Positions 9,382 through 19,333 of a stretch of 64,000 bases of DNA are shown here, piece by piece (within the stretch, counting starts at the first letter, position 1; each line of letters starts with the position of its first letter). Origin of the DNA: Epicoccum nigrum (lineage: Eukaryota > Ascomycota > Dothideomycetes > Pleosporales > Didymellaceae); NCBI GenBank assembly GCA_002116315.1, contig KZ107850.1, positions 290,747 through 354,746 on the forward strand, in the 5' to 3' direction. The position numbers and the translations under genes are program-made. The notes beneath the pieces were generated by a model, which was not told the origin of the DNA, did not search any database, and saw nothing but the letters and a program-made list of their open reading frames with translations.

Positions 9382-11799
9382 CTACAGCTTAATCAACCCC
9401 CTCTTCATCTTCTTAACCGGATGCAGCAATATCCCCGGTAAACACATCCTCTTCTCCTGCATTTTCCCATCGGCGCCAGGCCCGCCGTCCGTCTCCTCCT
9501 CCTCGCCCCACCTCTGCTTGCTCACGGGCCAGTTCAACCACCTCCTGTACAGATTGCGGGGGAACCGGGAGGCGTAGTACCAGCTCCAGCCCTGGAAGTT
9601 GAACTCCCTATCGTGGTTGTAGGGGGAGTCTGCTTCCTCTGTCCAGGCGCCCTGGCGGGGGTCGATGGGGCCGCCGCCGTTCTCGGTGACGGAGTTGGCC
9701 GTGTCGAAGATGGCCTCGGTGTAGGCGGGGGGCCAGGAGCGGTCGTTGAAGATGGGGTGGGGCGCGTAGACGGCCTTGAGGCCGTGCTGCAGCGCCACCG
9801 TCGACGGCCACATCTCCGCCTGCATGCTCCGCCCCACCAGGTTCTCCTCGTGCATCGCCTGCAGCATCTTCTTGCTGAACCGCACCACCGTGTTGATGAA
9901 CACCCGCCGGTCGATCTGCGCAAAGTCCGGATGTGTGAACCAGTCCGCCTGTCCGTCCTGTGGCGTGAAGATGGGCCGGATGTTGGGCAGGTAGTTCCAG
10001 ATCTTGTCCTTGTACGACCAAGTCGTGTTGCGCGGGTCCCACATGGGCAGCAGCGTGATGAAGTCGGCCGGCTCGTTGACGCCCCATTGGAAGTCGTCGT
10101 CTTCGAAGGTCGTTGGGGGGGTTGGCCCGAGGGGCTTCTGCGGCGGGTCCGCGCGCGCCCAGGGCCGGGGGCCCCAGACGGGGGGCGGGATGAGGGAGTT
10201 GGCAGACGCGTTGAGGACGTCTTTGTGGGTCTGCTCGACGAAGGATTGGTAGTCGCCGTGCACGTCTGGTAGGTAGTAGCGCTTGTTGCGCTCCCAGAGG
10301 AGCTTGCGCGGCTGCTTGTCTGCGAACTCGCTGATCTTCTCGAAGAAGTGGTAGTGGTGCCCTGTGTAGCGGGCGTCGGTTTCCCAGTTCCAGATGTAGT
10401 CGAATTCGGGGTGGGTCAGGCTGAACCATTGCAGGCACATAAACTGCTGCCAGTAAACCTGCCAGTCCATGACTTTGGGATACCAGTCCGGGAAGATGGC
10501 TTCGGACCAGAGCACAGCGATGTCGCGGAGTTCCACCGGTACGTTCTCCCTCAGCACCTTATCGTACAGCTCCTGATCCTCGAAGATCTTAAGGCTGCGG
10601 TCCTTAACATGCACGTAGAGGAATACTGCATACTCGCCTCCAGACTGGAGCGATAGCTCAGAAACCATGGCTCGGATAGCGGTAATATCGTTCTCCTCGT
10701 AAGTATAGCCAGTCCAGGCACGGATCAGGATAGCTGTGCGGTGATGATACTTTTTCTCGTACTTATTTCGATTCTCGAGATTGCTGTGACTTGTATCGGT
10801 AGGAATCGCAAAGGCCGAAGACGCAGCTGCAGGAGCCGGCAACGCAGTACTCGGGATCCGGTCAATGGGCGATCGCGCCTCGGGTCGAAAGCGGTTCTTG
10901 TTGACCTCCAAGCAAAGATCCTGCAACTCGCCCCATTTGACCTCATCCCACTCGGGGACCGTCTCAGGCGCTCTCCAGTCTTTGACTTCTTCAGGAAACT
11001 CGTCATCGCCGTAACCGTAAGGACCGTAGCGCGAATACCGGTCAAAGCATACGTCCTCGTCCAAGCCAATAACGTCATAGCCTCCCGCATACGCCTTGGG
11101 GAATCCAGACGGCAGACCGCGATATGCTTGAATCTCATCATCCGTACTCTCGTTCAGCGCTATGCCTCTTGGTCCAATGCAAGGCACATACTCGCCGTGC
11201 CACTTCTCCTGCCAATCGGGACTGTTGTACTTGGGGAAAGGCTTGTAGACAATCGGGCTGTTAACCAACGTGCTATTCAGATCGTCGTGCCCGGCTTCGT
11301 AGATACTATAATCCATGTCGAACTGCTCCCAGCGGTTGGGATCGTAATCTTTGTTGATGTAGTCTGAGAATGGCGGCCAATGCCCATCCCAGCTCGGTCG
11401 CCCCCAGTTCAGCATCTTCTTCATATACTCCTTCATATCCGCCGGCCTGGTGAATGGTGGGATGAATTTGCCGATGCGGCTCGGCGCCGTGACCCACGGG
11501 GGAAGCGGCTTCGTCTTGGAGACGGGCTCGCTCGAGGGGCTCTTCACCGTCTCGCTGGGAGTCGGTGTCGGTGTCGCCACTGGGACAGCATGCTGCCACG
11601 CATCTTCAAGATGCGCTTGTGACTGCTCCTGGCTGCTGTTCTGGATCGGCTCCTGGTGATTTCGGTATGCATCTTTCAGCAGCGACACCTTCTCGTACAC
11701 CCGCTCGTTCGCCCATGGGCTCTGTTGCAGCACTGCTAATATGAAAACAAACGCTACGAAGGAAAGAATCGCAAATCTGCGAGGTGATCGGACAAACAT
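9382..11799 (-). CDS. DUF3405 family protein, type II membrane anchor
   Basis: A single exon of 805 residues. The N-terminus has a basic patch (FVRSPRRFA) and one membrane segment at about 9 to 26, then a long Ser/Pro/Thr-rich stem, suggesting a Golgi or secretory-pathway protein with a lumenal domain. From about residue 350 the sequence matches the fungal DUF3405 family: TAILIRAWTGYTYEENDI, FDYIWNWETDARYTGHHYHF and KLLWERNKRYYLPDVHGDY. The acidic and aromatic motifs recall nucleotide-sugar glycosyltransferases, but no activity is established that I know of, so a glycosyltransferase role is inference. It lies tail to tail with a GT71 mannosyltransferase. The start codon is the first ATG before the membrane anchor. 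Confidence 0.9.
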   Translation of the reverse strand: MFVRSPRRFAILSFVAFVFILAVLQQSPWANERVYEKVSLLKDAYRNHQEPIQNSSQEQSQAHLEDAWQHAVPVATPTPTPSETVKSPSSEPVSKTKPLPPWVTAPSRIGKFIPPFTRPADMKEYMKKMLNWGRPSWDGHWPPFSDYINKDYDPNRWEQFDMDYSIYEAGHDDLNSTLVNSPIVYKPFPKYNSPDWQEKWHGEYVPCIGPRGIALNESTDDEIQAYRGLPSGFPKAYAGGYDVIGLDEDVCFDRYSRYGPYGYGDDEFPEEVKDWRAPETVPEWDEVKWGELQDLCLEVNKNRFRPEARSPIDRIPSTALPAPAAASSAFAIPTDTSHSNLENRNKYEKKYHHRTAILIRAWTGYTYEENDITAIRAMVSELSLQSGGEYAVFLYVHVKDRSLKIFEDQELYDKVLRENVPVELRDIAVLWSEAIFPDWYPKVMDWQVYWQQFMCLQWFSLTHPEFDYIWNWETDARYTGHHYHFFEKISEFADKQPRKLLWERNKRYYLPDVHGDYQSFVEQTHKDVLNASANSLIPPPVWGPRPWARADPPQKPLGPTPPTTFEDDDFQWGVNEPADFITLLPMWDPRNTTWSYKDKIWNYLPNIRPIFTPQDGQADWFTHPDFAQIDRRVFINTVVRFSKKMLQAMHEENLVGRSMQAEMWPSTVALQHGLKAVYAPHPIFNDRSWPPAYTEAIFDTANSVTENGGGPIDPRQGAWTEEADSPYNHDREFNFQGWSWYYASRFPRNLYRRWLNWPVSKQRWGEEEETDGGPGADGKMQEKRMCLPGILLHPVKKMKRGLIKL

Positions 11800-13823
11800 G
11801 TTGGTAAATGTGTATGTAGTCGAACTCGTATTCGTTAACGTCCTAGGGCGTACGGCTAACGTATTGTGGTAACCAAGCGTGCTGAGTGGGATGCCGGCGT
11901 AGAATTACCGATGCTGCATTGCAGCGAGAGTAGATGCGGGCGTAAATGTGAAGCGGTAAGGACCGTGGTGTGATCTGGCCTCGGTTCGGACGATACAGCA
12001 CTTGTGAAGCCGCAACGGGGAGCACGAAGGAGGGAAGGACTACTCAATAGTCGTGGATCACCGCGGCAAGCGCAGATGCAGCGCGCAGTCAATCGAAGGA
12101 GCGTGAGGGCGGCAAGGAACTGCACGAGCAAGACAGTCGCAGACGTAGTCGACCGGTCGCAGACAAGATGGTCACTCGGCAGGGAAAAAGAGATGTGAAG
12201 GAGACAAGAAACAAGACCTTTGCGCGACAGCGGCACAAGGAGCTCACCAAGATCTCAAACCACCAAAGGCCTTCCAGAAACGTAGCTATCCCGAGCGCGG
12301 CGCCTCCCATCTATTTTGCCCATTTCCACAAGACCGCCGCACCCCCATACATTACATGGGCCCTTCCACACGGTGCAGCTGCAGGGTTGGCCCAGCACGG
12401 CGATGACGCGTTGCACTCCCCACCGTCGCTGGACCATCACCTCTCTGGCGTCGTGGCCAGTGGTGCAGCTCGCACAAGCAACACTCTCCCTGCCGATCGA
12501 GCGCGGCGGCGGTGATTCGCCTCAGACTCCGTTTCGCATTGGCGGACGATGGTGCGACGACGGGGAGCGCGGGCCTTTTTCGAAACGGGCAATCATCAAG
12601 CTGAGGCGATCTGCGGTTGCTGCCACCCGGATCCATGTAGACCAGGGGACGCGCAGTTAATTGACGGAGAGATGAACGATCGGCGTGCGAAATGGCGGAA
12701 TCGCTCGCTGTGCAGATTGAGGCTCCGCTGATAGGCAAGGCGGGTGCGCGTCCTGCGCCGCTCGCATTGGAGATGACTTGCTGGCAAGGGAAGGTGAGGG
12801 TGTTCAGTTCAATGGTTCAGCAAGGGTGCGATTCAGTTCGAAATCAGTTGTGACATTTTCCTGCGCCTAGCCTCTTGGTCTTGGTATGATTAAGGCAATC
12901 ACTTCCGTCTTGTGAGCTAGAATCGAAGCCAGGTGCAGAGGTGCAAGGCGACTGTTGCGTGCTGCTAGGAGTAGATAATGAGAGATGACATCAATGTAAT
13001 ACCGGAGAAAAAACCAAAAGGCCCGTATCGACCATAGTAAATTGGTAGGTTATGTTGGTAGGTATACAAGATAGCATGGATCAAGAAAAGGATCCAACGA
13101 ATACCTAGCCTCATCTCATCTCATCTACCAAACGGCACATTTCTCTGTCCTCCACACCGACCAACATCCGTACAAAGTAGAGCAGCACAAGTACCGTGTA
13201 CGCCGTAAACCTGCCCCGCAGAGACAAGAATCCTCCCATCAACCCAGCGTGTTCCATAAACAAGTCCCTGTATACAGTCTAGACTTTCCCTGATACTCAT
13301 CTCGAAACAAACCAACACCAATGTATAGACGGCCTTATTTACATAAAGAGCTCTGCAACACCCGCCCTGTGGTGTAACACGGGAGCGAGCCTCAATCAAA
13401 CCACCTGCACCCACCACCACCCCCAACACCCGTTACCGTGCGACCTTGGCAACGGCAAATGTCTGGCATTACTCTATGCATCACCTTCACCTACACAGTA
13501 TGCACATGTCGCTTCCGTCCTTCCCGCTGAATCAGGTCATGTTTGCTGTGTGCTTCCCGATGGTCGGTGATTTGTATCGAGATTATCGCAACAAGGTGAC
13601 GTAGGCATCGGCACATGGCGACCCTCTTTTCATCTACAGATGTACCTATGCTTGAACTGTGGGCCCTGCCCTCCACGAAAAGGAACCCCCACACGCACAA
13701 CGTTACCAATGCTGAGAACAGTTTTTTGATACCCCACACCGCATCAAAGCTCCGAGAGGCATCCTCCAGGAAGGCATCCCAAAAGTTGAAAGCACAGCAC
13801 CTTTGAAGTTGTTGTGGCGCCTC
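11800..13823. other. Gene-free stretch upstream of DUF3405 and downstream of Shp1
   Basis: About 2 kb. The left part should hold the DUF3405 promoter (minus strand) and the right end the 3' untranslated region of the Shp1 gene. Overlapping open frames of up to 129 codons occur on both strands without recognisable domains. A CATCT repeat lies near 13110..13126. I support no gene here. Confidence 0.55.
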
Positions 13824-15261
13824 CTACTTCCACTTCTGCACTACCACGCCCCCGCGCTTAAACTCTGCCATATCGCCCAGCACTTGTGCCTTATCCGTCA
13901 GCTCCTTGGAAGGGAAAGTAGTCATGAGCGCATAAGCGCGGCCGTCGGTGCTAGCGCGGTCTACGAAGTCGTAGACATGGCCAATAGTGTGCGTAGTGTT
14001 AAAGCGCGACTGCATGCGTGTGCCGTCGCCGAGACGAATCTGCAGTGTGACAGTAGGGACGGAGGCGTCTACTTCGACTGAGGGTTGCGCAGAAGAGCCG
14101 GCAGCGGCAGGGGCAGCAGCGGCGGCGGTATTCGAAGAAGCAGCGGCAGGAGGTGCGGCTGCGGTAGATGCGCCAGGTGTTGGGCTGCCGAGACGCTGGC
14201 CTGAGCCGCCGAAGGGAACGTACTTCTTCTTTGGCTGCTTGTAGTCCTCGTCCTTGTGTGCGTGGACCTCGACGTCGACTTCCTGGCCATGCTCGACGTT
14301 CAGTATGTGAAGTGGGGCGTGGCCTGTGTTGATCATCTCTAATGTGCGGGCGTTTGCCGGGTCGTCGTAGCGGAAGAGGGCGCCGTCGTCGACCGAGAAG
14401 CCGTCGCGCCAGAGGTGGAGCTCGCGGTGAGCTCGTGGCTGAGGTGCGGGCTGGGTGGCATTGGGGTCGGGGATGTGTCGCGAGGGCGCGTCGTCGCCGC
14501 CGAGTGTCATGCCGCTGCCAGTAAAGCGAGTCGTCGGTCTCTCGTCGTCACCGCCGGGTCTGGGAGCATTTCTGGGCCATGTTAGCACCTGGTACCGAAA
14601 CTCGGACGTGACTCTACTCTACTCACTGTCGTGCCCTCTTCAGGATGTTGTTGATGTGGTCGCGAGGGTTCGCCTGGTTGGGGTTCTGCACCGCAAGCCC
14701 AGACTTCTCTCCTCCTGCAAAGAAGTCCTGGTTCTCGTCGTCCTTGTCGTCGTCACCCGAGTCATCGTCATCGTGAGCGTGTCCGTGTCCGCCACTGCTA
14801 GACTGCAGGTCCTTGAGCGTCCTCAGACCCGCCACGCCGCGCTGCTGCGGCGCCTTTGGCTGTGTGGACTGCGCTCGCGAAGACGAGGATGACGATGCCT
14901 CCGTGGGCGGAACATATGCGCCGCCCAGGGTGCGGCCGCCACCAGGCACCGGCTGCTGCTGCTGCTGTTGCCGCTGCTGCTCAGACGGGGGATTCGCGGG
15001 CTGGTCGTCGCCGGCCATTTCGGTGTCTGATGCTTGGTCTGCCTCTGCCTCTCCAGATTGCTCGTAGAAGAGTTCGGCGGCAACTTGGAGGTCGCCGTTG
15101 GCTGCGTCGAGGTACCGTTCGGCCTGTAGGTAGTCAGCATGTTGCTTCACGGTTCTAGTTTCTAGGAGCTTCGATGCACTTGCCTCTGCAGGAGGGACGC
15201 CAGTCAGGCCTGCAAGCTGTGCAATCTGGTCGTCGCGGTTGGCGGGAGCACCGGAAGACAT
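13824..15261 (-). CDS. SHP1: Cdc48/p97 cofactor Shp1/p47 (UBA-SEP-UBX)
   Basis: The best model has three exons (15261..15184, 15123..14627, 14571..13824) and 440 residues. The UBA domain opens the protein (DQIAQLAGLTGV ... YLDAANGDLQVAAELFYE), followed by a Gln/Ser/Asp-rich linker. The SEP domain near 240 to 310 contains LHLWRDGFSVDDG, and the C-terminal UBX domain contains IQIRLGDGTR-like sequence and ends in a hydrophobic GGVVVQKW tail. Family members recruit the Cdc48 ATPase to ubiquitinated substrates and to membranes. The first intron is unusual: 60 bases, stop-free, with a GC donor; leaving it in adds 20 residues in the middle of the UBA fold. The gene is divergent from TOM13/Mim1 with about 570 bases between the starts. 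Confidence 0.92.
14572..14626 (-). other. Second intron of Shp1 gene
   Basis: This 55-base intron starts GTGAGT, has a GCTAAC branch site and ends CAG. It joins KRARQ to NAPRPGG in phase 2 between the linker and the SEP domain. Confidence 0.88.
15124..15183 (-). other. Probable GC-AG intron in Shp1 UBA domain
   Basis: The 60 bases begin GCAAGT, contain a TGCTGAC branch site and end CTACAG. All three features match the GC-AG class of spliceosomal introns. The stretch has no in-frame stop and a length divisible by three. Removing it restores a UBA domain of normal length; keeping it inserts 20 residues between helices. Confidence 0.75.
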
Positions 15262-15830
15262 AACAGAAATACGTGAGAGGTGGGTTGAGTGGAGTGGTTG
15301 AAGTGCAAGTGCAAGTGCAAGCGTGGTTGATCGAGTTGTACCAAGTAGAGCTCCAAACGCCTACTATGATAGGTGGGGGAAGGCGGTAGCGGCAGCGCTG
15401 ACGTTATGGGGCCTGGGGCCTTGTACCTTGCGGCAGACGCAGATGAATAATTACTGCAACTGGACGAATCTATTCACGATGCATGTATGTACAACTTGAA
15501 AGCGAATGGTATTTACTCCACTCTGCGAATGTCTAGATAGCTTTACCACCTACGCAGTCGTCAGTGCCACTGCTCTGCCAGCACAACCACCACCCACCCA
15601 CCCATGTAACCGCCCAAGCTCCGCCGCCAAGACCCGGAGATGGCTCAGAGCCTCAGTAACACCAGCGCCATCACCCACATGCTCGGCAGCGCCGCGGTAG
15701 TGTACACCAGCACCATCCATTGCAGAGGAGGGCCGCCACTCAGTCACTGCACCACCACCAATAGCAACATCCAACCTTTCCGACCACCCAACCACGTTCA
15801 ACTCGCGCCGCCCGACCATTCTCCACCACA
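15262..15830. other. Divergent promoter of Shp1 and TOM13/Mim1
   Basis: A 569-base bidirectional upstream region. It contains an AAGTGC repeat at 15301..15321 close to the Shp1 start and C/A-rich sequence before the TOM13 start. No gene is supported. Confidence 0.7.
15301..15321 (+). repeat. (AAGTGC)n short tandem repeat
   Basis: Three and a half AAGTGC units lie 40 bases upstream of the Shp1 start codon, probably in its untranslated leader. Confidence 0.75.
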
Positions 15831-16371
15831 ATGTCCGACCCCCTCGACATGCTCTCCGCCGACCCCGCGGTAGCCAGCCACGACGCAGGCGTGCACGACA
15901 CCGTGAACCTGGACGCCTCAACCGGCACCTTCCCGTCCGACAGCGAGAACTACTCTGCCAGCACCAACGCCTCGCCCTCGCCGCCATCCTCCTCCTCCCC
16001 TCTGATCCTGTACTCGCCGCCCACACTCTGGGGCTTGCTGCGCGGCGCCGCGATCAACCTGATCCTGCCGTTTGTGAACGGGCTGATGCTGGGGTTCGGC
16101 GAGCTGGTGGCGAACGAGGCGGCGTTCAGGCTGGGGTGGAGCGGGACCAAGGTACGTTACGCTTTTGGATTGCACAGCCGCAGCAAGGAATCAGAGTTTT
16201 GGATTGGTGTGATTTGACTATGGGCTGGACTGACCACAAGTGCTACAGATCTTCCCCACCCGGAGAGGCGAGAGCAGGCGCGTCGGCCCGGGCGTCGAGA
16301 TGCGCGCTGACCCCGTCGAGAGGCGGAGGCGGAACGGCCAGGAGCTGGACATGTACACTGCGCTCGAGTAG
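15831..16371 (+). CDS. MIM1: Mitochondrial outer membrane insertase subunit TOM13/Mim1
   Basis: Two exons (15831..16151 and 16249..16371) encode 147 residues. The N-terminal half is Ser/Asp-rich and probably disordered. Residues about 68 to 108 form the conserved core, LWGLLRGAAINLILPFVNG followed by LMLGFGELVANEAAFRLGW, with a single membrane segment carrying the small-residue pattern known for Mim1. The core ends WSGTK/IFPTRRG across the splice. Mim1 works with Mim2 in the mitochondrial outer membrane to insert alpha-helical proteins and help assemble the TOM complex. The intron begins GTACGT and ends TACAG. OXA1, which inserts proteins into the mitochondrial inner membrane, is the next gene, in convergent orientation. 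Confidence 0.92.
16152..16248 (+). other. Intron in TOM13/Mim1 gene
   Basis: A 97-base phase-0 intron with GTACGT donor and TACAG acceptor. It sits right after the conserved membrane core. Confidence 0.85.
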
Positions 16372-16826
16372 CACTCCTCTCCACAGGAGCCAGACAGGAG
16401 CCAGACGGTAGGCGAGCGGTGGAGTGTGTCGAGTCGGGATTTATATCGACTGCCTCTTTTGCATTGGAGGGTTTTTAGTTGCATGGCGTGCGGAAAGAAG
16501 ACATATGACGAGACAACAAACAAGAACAGCGGTGCTTGCGTCCAAAGTATCTGTACAGGAATTCTATAAATACACCCATCCGCCTTTGCCCAGCTGCTGC
16601 GCACCTTATCACTGCGAATTCAAAAGGCTCCCAAACCGCTCGCAGAAAAGAGTGAGAAGCAAGGCGAGCACGACCAACGAGACAATTGCATCCAAGTATA
16701 TCTGTACAAGAATTCCCTACAAGTACAACGACCCGACCCGCCTTGTGCCCGCGTCCATCACATAACCCCAAAACATGCAGTAAAGTTAATTTATTGTACA
16801 ACACTCACTCACATACCCAGAGGAGT
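16372..16826. other. Convergent 3' region with a diverged direct duplication
   Basis: The 455 bases between TOM13 and OXA1 hold no gene. Two related blocks occur in the same orientation: about 16536..16574 and 16686..16727, both containing the pattern TCCAA-GTAT-CTGTACA-GAATTC and followed by a C-rich tract. Confidence 0.7.
16536..16727 (+). repeat. Imperfect direct duplication, two copies 150 bases apart
   Basis: Copy A starts near 16536 and copy B near 16686. They share TTGC-TCCAA, TATCTGTACA and GAATTC in the same order with scattered substitutions and small gaps. This is seen by eye; percent identity was not computed. Confidence 0.6.
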
Positions 16827-18806
16827 TTACCCCCTGTTCTCAAACCTCCTCCTCCGCTCGGCCTCGTACAGCTCAGCCTTCCTTCTCTTCTTCTCTGCCT
16901 CCCTGTCGAGGTTATTGCCAACATCGTACCCAGCCTTCTGCACCATGCCCCTCATGCTCTCGCCCACCCTGCGCTTGACATACGACAGCTTGTAGTTGCG
17001 GCGGTAGTAGTCCAGTTTCTCAGTGAGCCCGCCCTTGGGACCCTCGTCGAAATCCGCATCCCGGTCGGGGTACTCCTGATCGATCTTGGACCCGGGGGCG
17101 CGCAGGTGGAGCGGCAGGTCGCCCTTGACGTTGATGCCACCGGCGAGGGTCGTGTTGCCGCGGGAGGAGCCGAAGGCGGATTTGGGGGGCGTGGGCGGCT
17201 GGTAGCGGATCTTGCCGTCGGGGCCCTTGATGTCCTTGAGCGTGAGCTCGCCGCGGACCACCTTGGAGAAGACCTCGTGGCTCTCCTTGGAGGGGAGCGG
17301 GGTGATGCGGATCAGGCGTCTGAACCCATTTTGCTTCAGGAGGTAGCTTGTGACTCCGCCGATGAGACCGGATACAAGGAAGTACAACTGCAGACCGGAG
17401 GCTTGGAAGGCGGTGACGATACCGATAAGGAAGGCCATGCCCGTCATGAGCTTGCGGCGCGAGGCAACCTGGGAAGTGGCGTCTGCCACTCCAGTCTCTC
17501 CACCGGACTGTGTTCAATGTCAGTTTTGCTAGCATAGTGGCAGAAACAGACATACCTTGAAGATCGTGTACATGATACCAGTAGTGGCAGCGGGCAGAAT
17601 GAAGTAAGGATCGCGGACGCTCAGATCAGTAAACCACAAGAAACCATCATTTACCATACCCGGAACAGGCAGGTCGCCCATGGCGCGAAGGAGTCGGAAG
17701 GCGCAGAAACCCACGTAAGCCTGGATGAATGCAAACCCTCCCGTCAAGAAAATCCCTCCCATGTATGGCTTCAGGATAGCTGCCTGCTGCATCTTTAACA
17801 GATCAGCTTGTTGGCTGTTGCCTGCTTTGATAGCTGCATCCAGCTTCTTTTGCAAAGGTTCCGTCAATGGCTTCAGGGAGGCCATGCCGGCCATCTTGTC
17901 GGAACTAAGGGCCTGGAAGACGAACATGCCGCTACGCACGACGACGGTGGTGGCCACAATGGTTCCGGCCCAGCCCCAGCCGCTCTGGAGATAGATGGTC
18001 TCCATGAGCTTCTCGAACACGGTCGTCATACCCCAGCCGTACTCCAGCCCAAGCTCTGCAAGGTTTCCAGGGTGGTCGATGAGTTTTGTGGGATCGAATT
18101 CTATGACATCCTTCACGGGCGTAGTATTTCCGAGCAGCGCGTCCAGTGTCTGCGCGTCGAGCGTCGATGAGGCATCATTGGCTGGCGTGACGGTGTTCTC
18201 TGTGACAGCGGCCCGGTCAATGCCAGCGGGTGCCATCTCGGGGGTGGCGGTGGTGACCTCAGGCTCGAACTCGACCGGTGCGGGCGCTGGCGTGGGTTGG
18301 GGTGCGGGTGCAGGTGTATTCGAGAACTCGGCGACGGGCACTGTCTCTACTGGCCCTCCGGGTGTGCTGCTGCGGCCCCAGCTCCATGGCGCATACCACG
18401 ATCCGTAACGGACAGACGACGCGCCGAGGGCAACGTGCGGGTTGGTGCCTGCGACAGTCCTCCGCTGGGCGGCCAACAGGCTTGTGCGAGGCGAGCATGA
18501 GCGTGCGAGACCGGCGGTGCGAGGGAGAGACGAGAACTACAGCTTGCATGTTAGTAGGCGTTCAAACAATACAATCGCGTCACGGTAGCTGTGACGTGAC
18601 GCATATGTGGGCGCAAGCAATCCCACGTCCGCCAATGTGACGCGGCGACATGCGGAGGCGGAGGTGGAGGTAGAGGTAGCCTGCGGCGAGGATTCCAGCA
18701 TTTGTGGGAGGCGCACCTTTCTTGCCGTCTTGGAGCAGATAAGAGTCGACTGTCGCGACGTCAAAGGAGCGAGTTGAGCGGGCCGTAGCCCTCTGCTTGG
18801 CAGCAT
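16827..18806 (-). CDS. OXA1: Mitochondrial inner membrane insertase Oxa1
   Basis: Three exons (18806..18717, 18536..17556, 17507..16827) encode 583 residues. Exon 1 supplies a basic presequence starting MLPSRGLRP and ending TARK, joined to FSSLPRTAGLAR, which fits a matrix-targeting signal. The YidC/Oxa1 core follows with about five membrane segments, including SGWGWAGTIVATTVVVRSG, GGIFLTGGFAFIQAYVGF, DPYFILPAATTGIMYTIF and LQLYFLVSGLIGGVTSYL. A long charged C-terminal tail rich in Lys and Arg is expected to contact mitoribosomes. Oxa1 inserts mitochondrially made proteins, such as cytochrome oxidase subunits, into the inner membrane. The start has a good CACAATG context. The first donor is GTGCGC, weaker than usual, so that junction is the least certain. 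Confidence 0.92.
17508..17555 (-). other. Second intron of OXA1
   Basis: A 48-base phase-0 intron with GTATGT donor and ACACAG acceptor joining TIFK to SGGETG. Confidence 0.85.
18537..18716 (-). other. First intron of OXA1
   Basis: A 180-base intron with a weak GTGCGC donor, a perfect CTACTAACA branch site and a TGTAG acceptor. It separates the presequence start from the rest of the protein. Confidence 0.7.
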
Positions 18807-19333
18807 TGTGAGATGTCGTCCGAAGTCGTAGCCCATCTCGGCATCTCTCCATCTTTTTCGAACTTCGTGCCAAGCATCCGCGACCCACTCCGGCCAGCTG
18901 TGCTGCTGAGTGCTGGGAGTCTAGGACCCAGACCCTCACCAGGTTCAGAACATTAAACACTCAACAATTGTAGTATCGTCAAGATTAGTTGTTGTCCATT
19001 CCTTAATAGTGATTACAAAAGAGTACGTATTACGCCTTTTCAGTGGGTATCCCGGCCCCAGAGCTGCCTGCATTACCCCATAACACCAGTCAGAATGCAC
19101 CCTTTTACACAAATGTGACAACTCGCACGACACTGCAGCCGTTCGTGAACCGCCGCACCTCCAAAAAACTATCCCCTAATAAACAGAACAAATGCATATG
19201 TAAGAAGTGGAGACAGCTCTCCATACATGACGACGTGCCTTGTACACCATCCATCTAAAATGCACAGCGTCTATCACACCTCTCTCTCACCTTCCCATGG
19301 CGAAGATCCTGGCATGCTGAAGACCGCCGACTC
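18807..19333. other. Region between OXA1 promoter and KDM5-like gene end
   Basis: About 530 bases. The left part serves as the OXA1 upstream region and the right part as the 3' untranslated region of the demethylase gene. No gene is supported. Confidence 0.6.

Noticed and set aside
9608..10438. 276-codon open frame on the minus strand
   Set aside because: It is an alternative frame of the DUF3405 gene; the Arg/Pro/His-rich translation has no domain.
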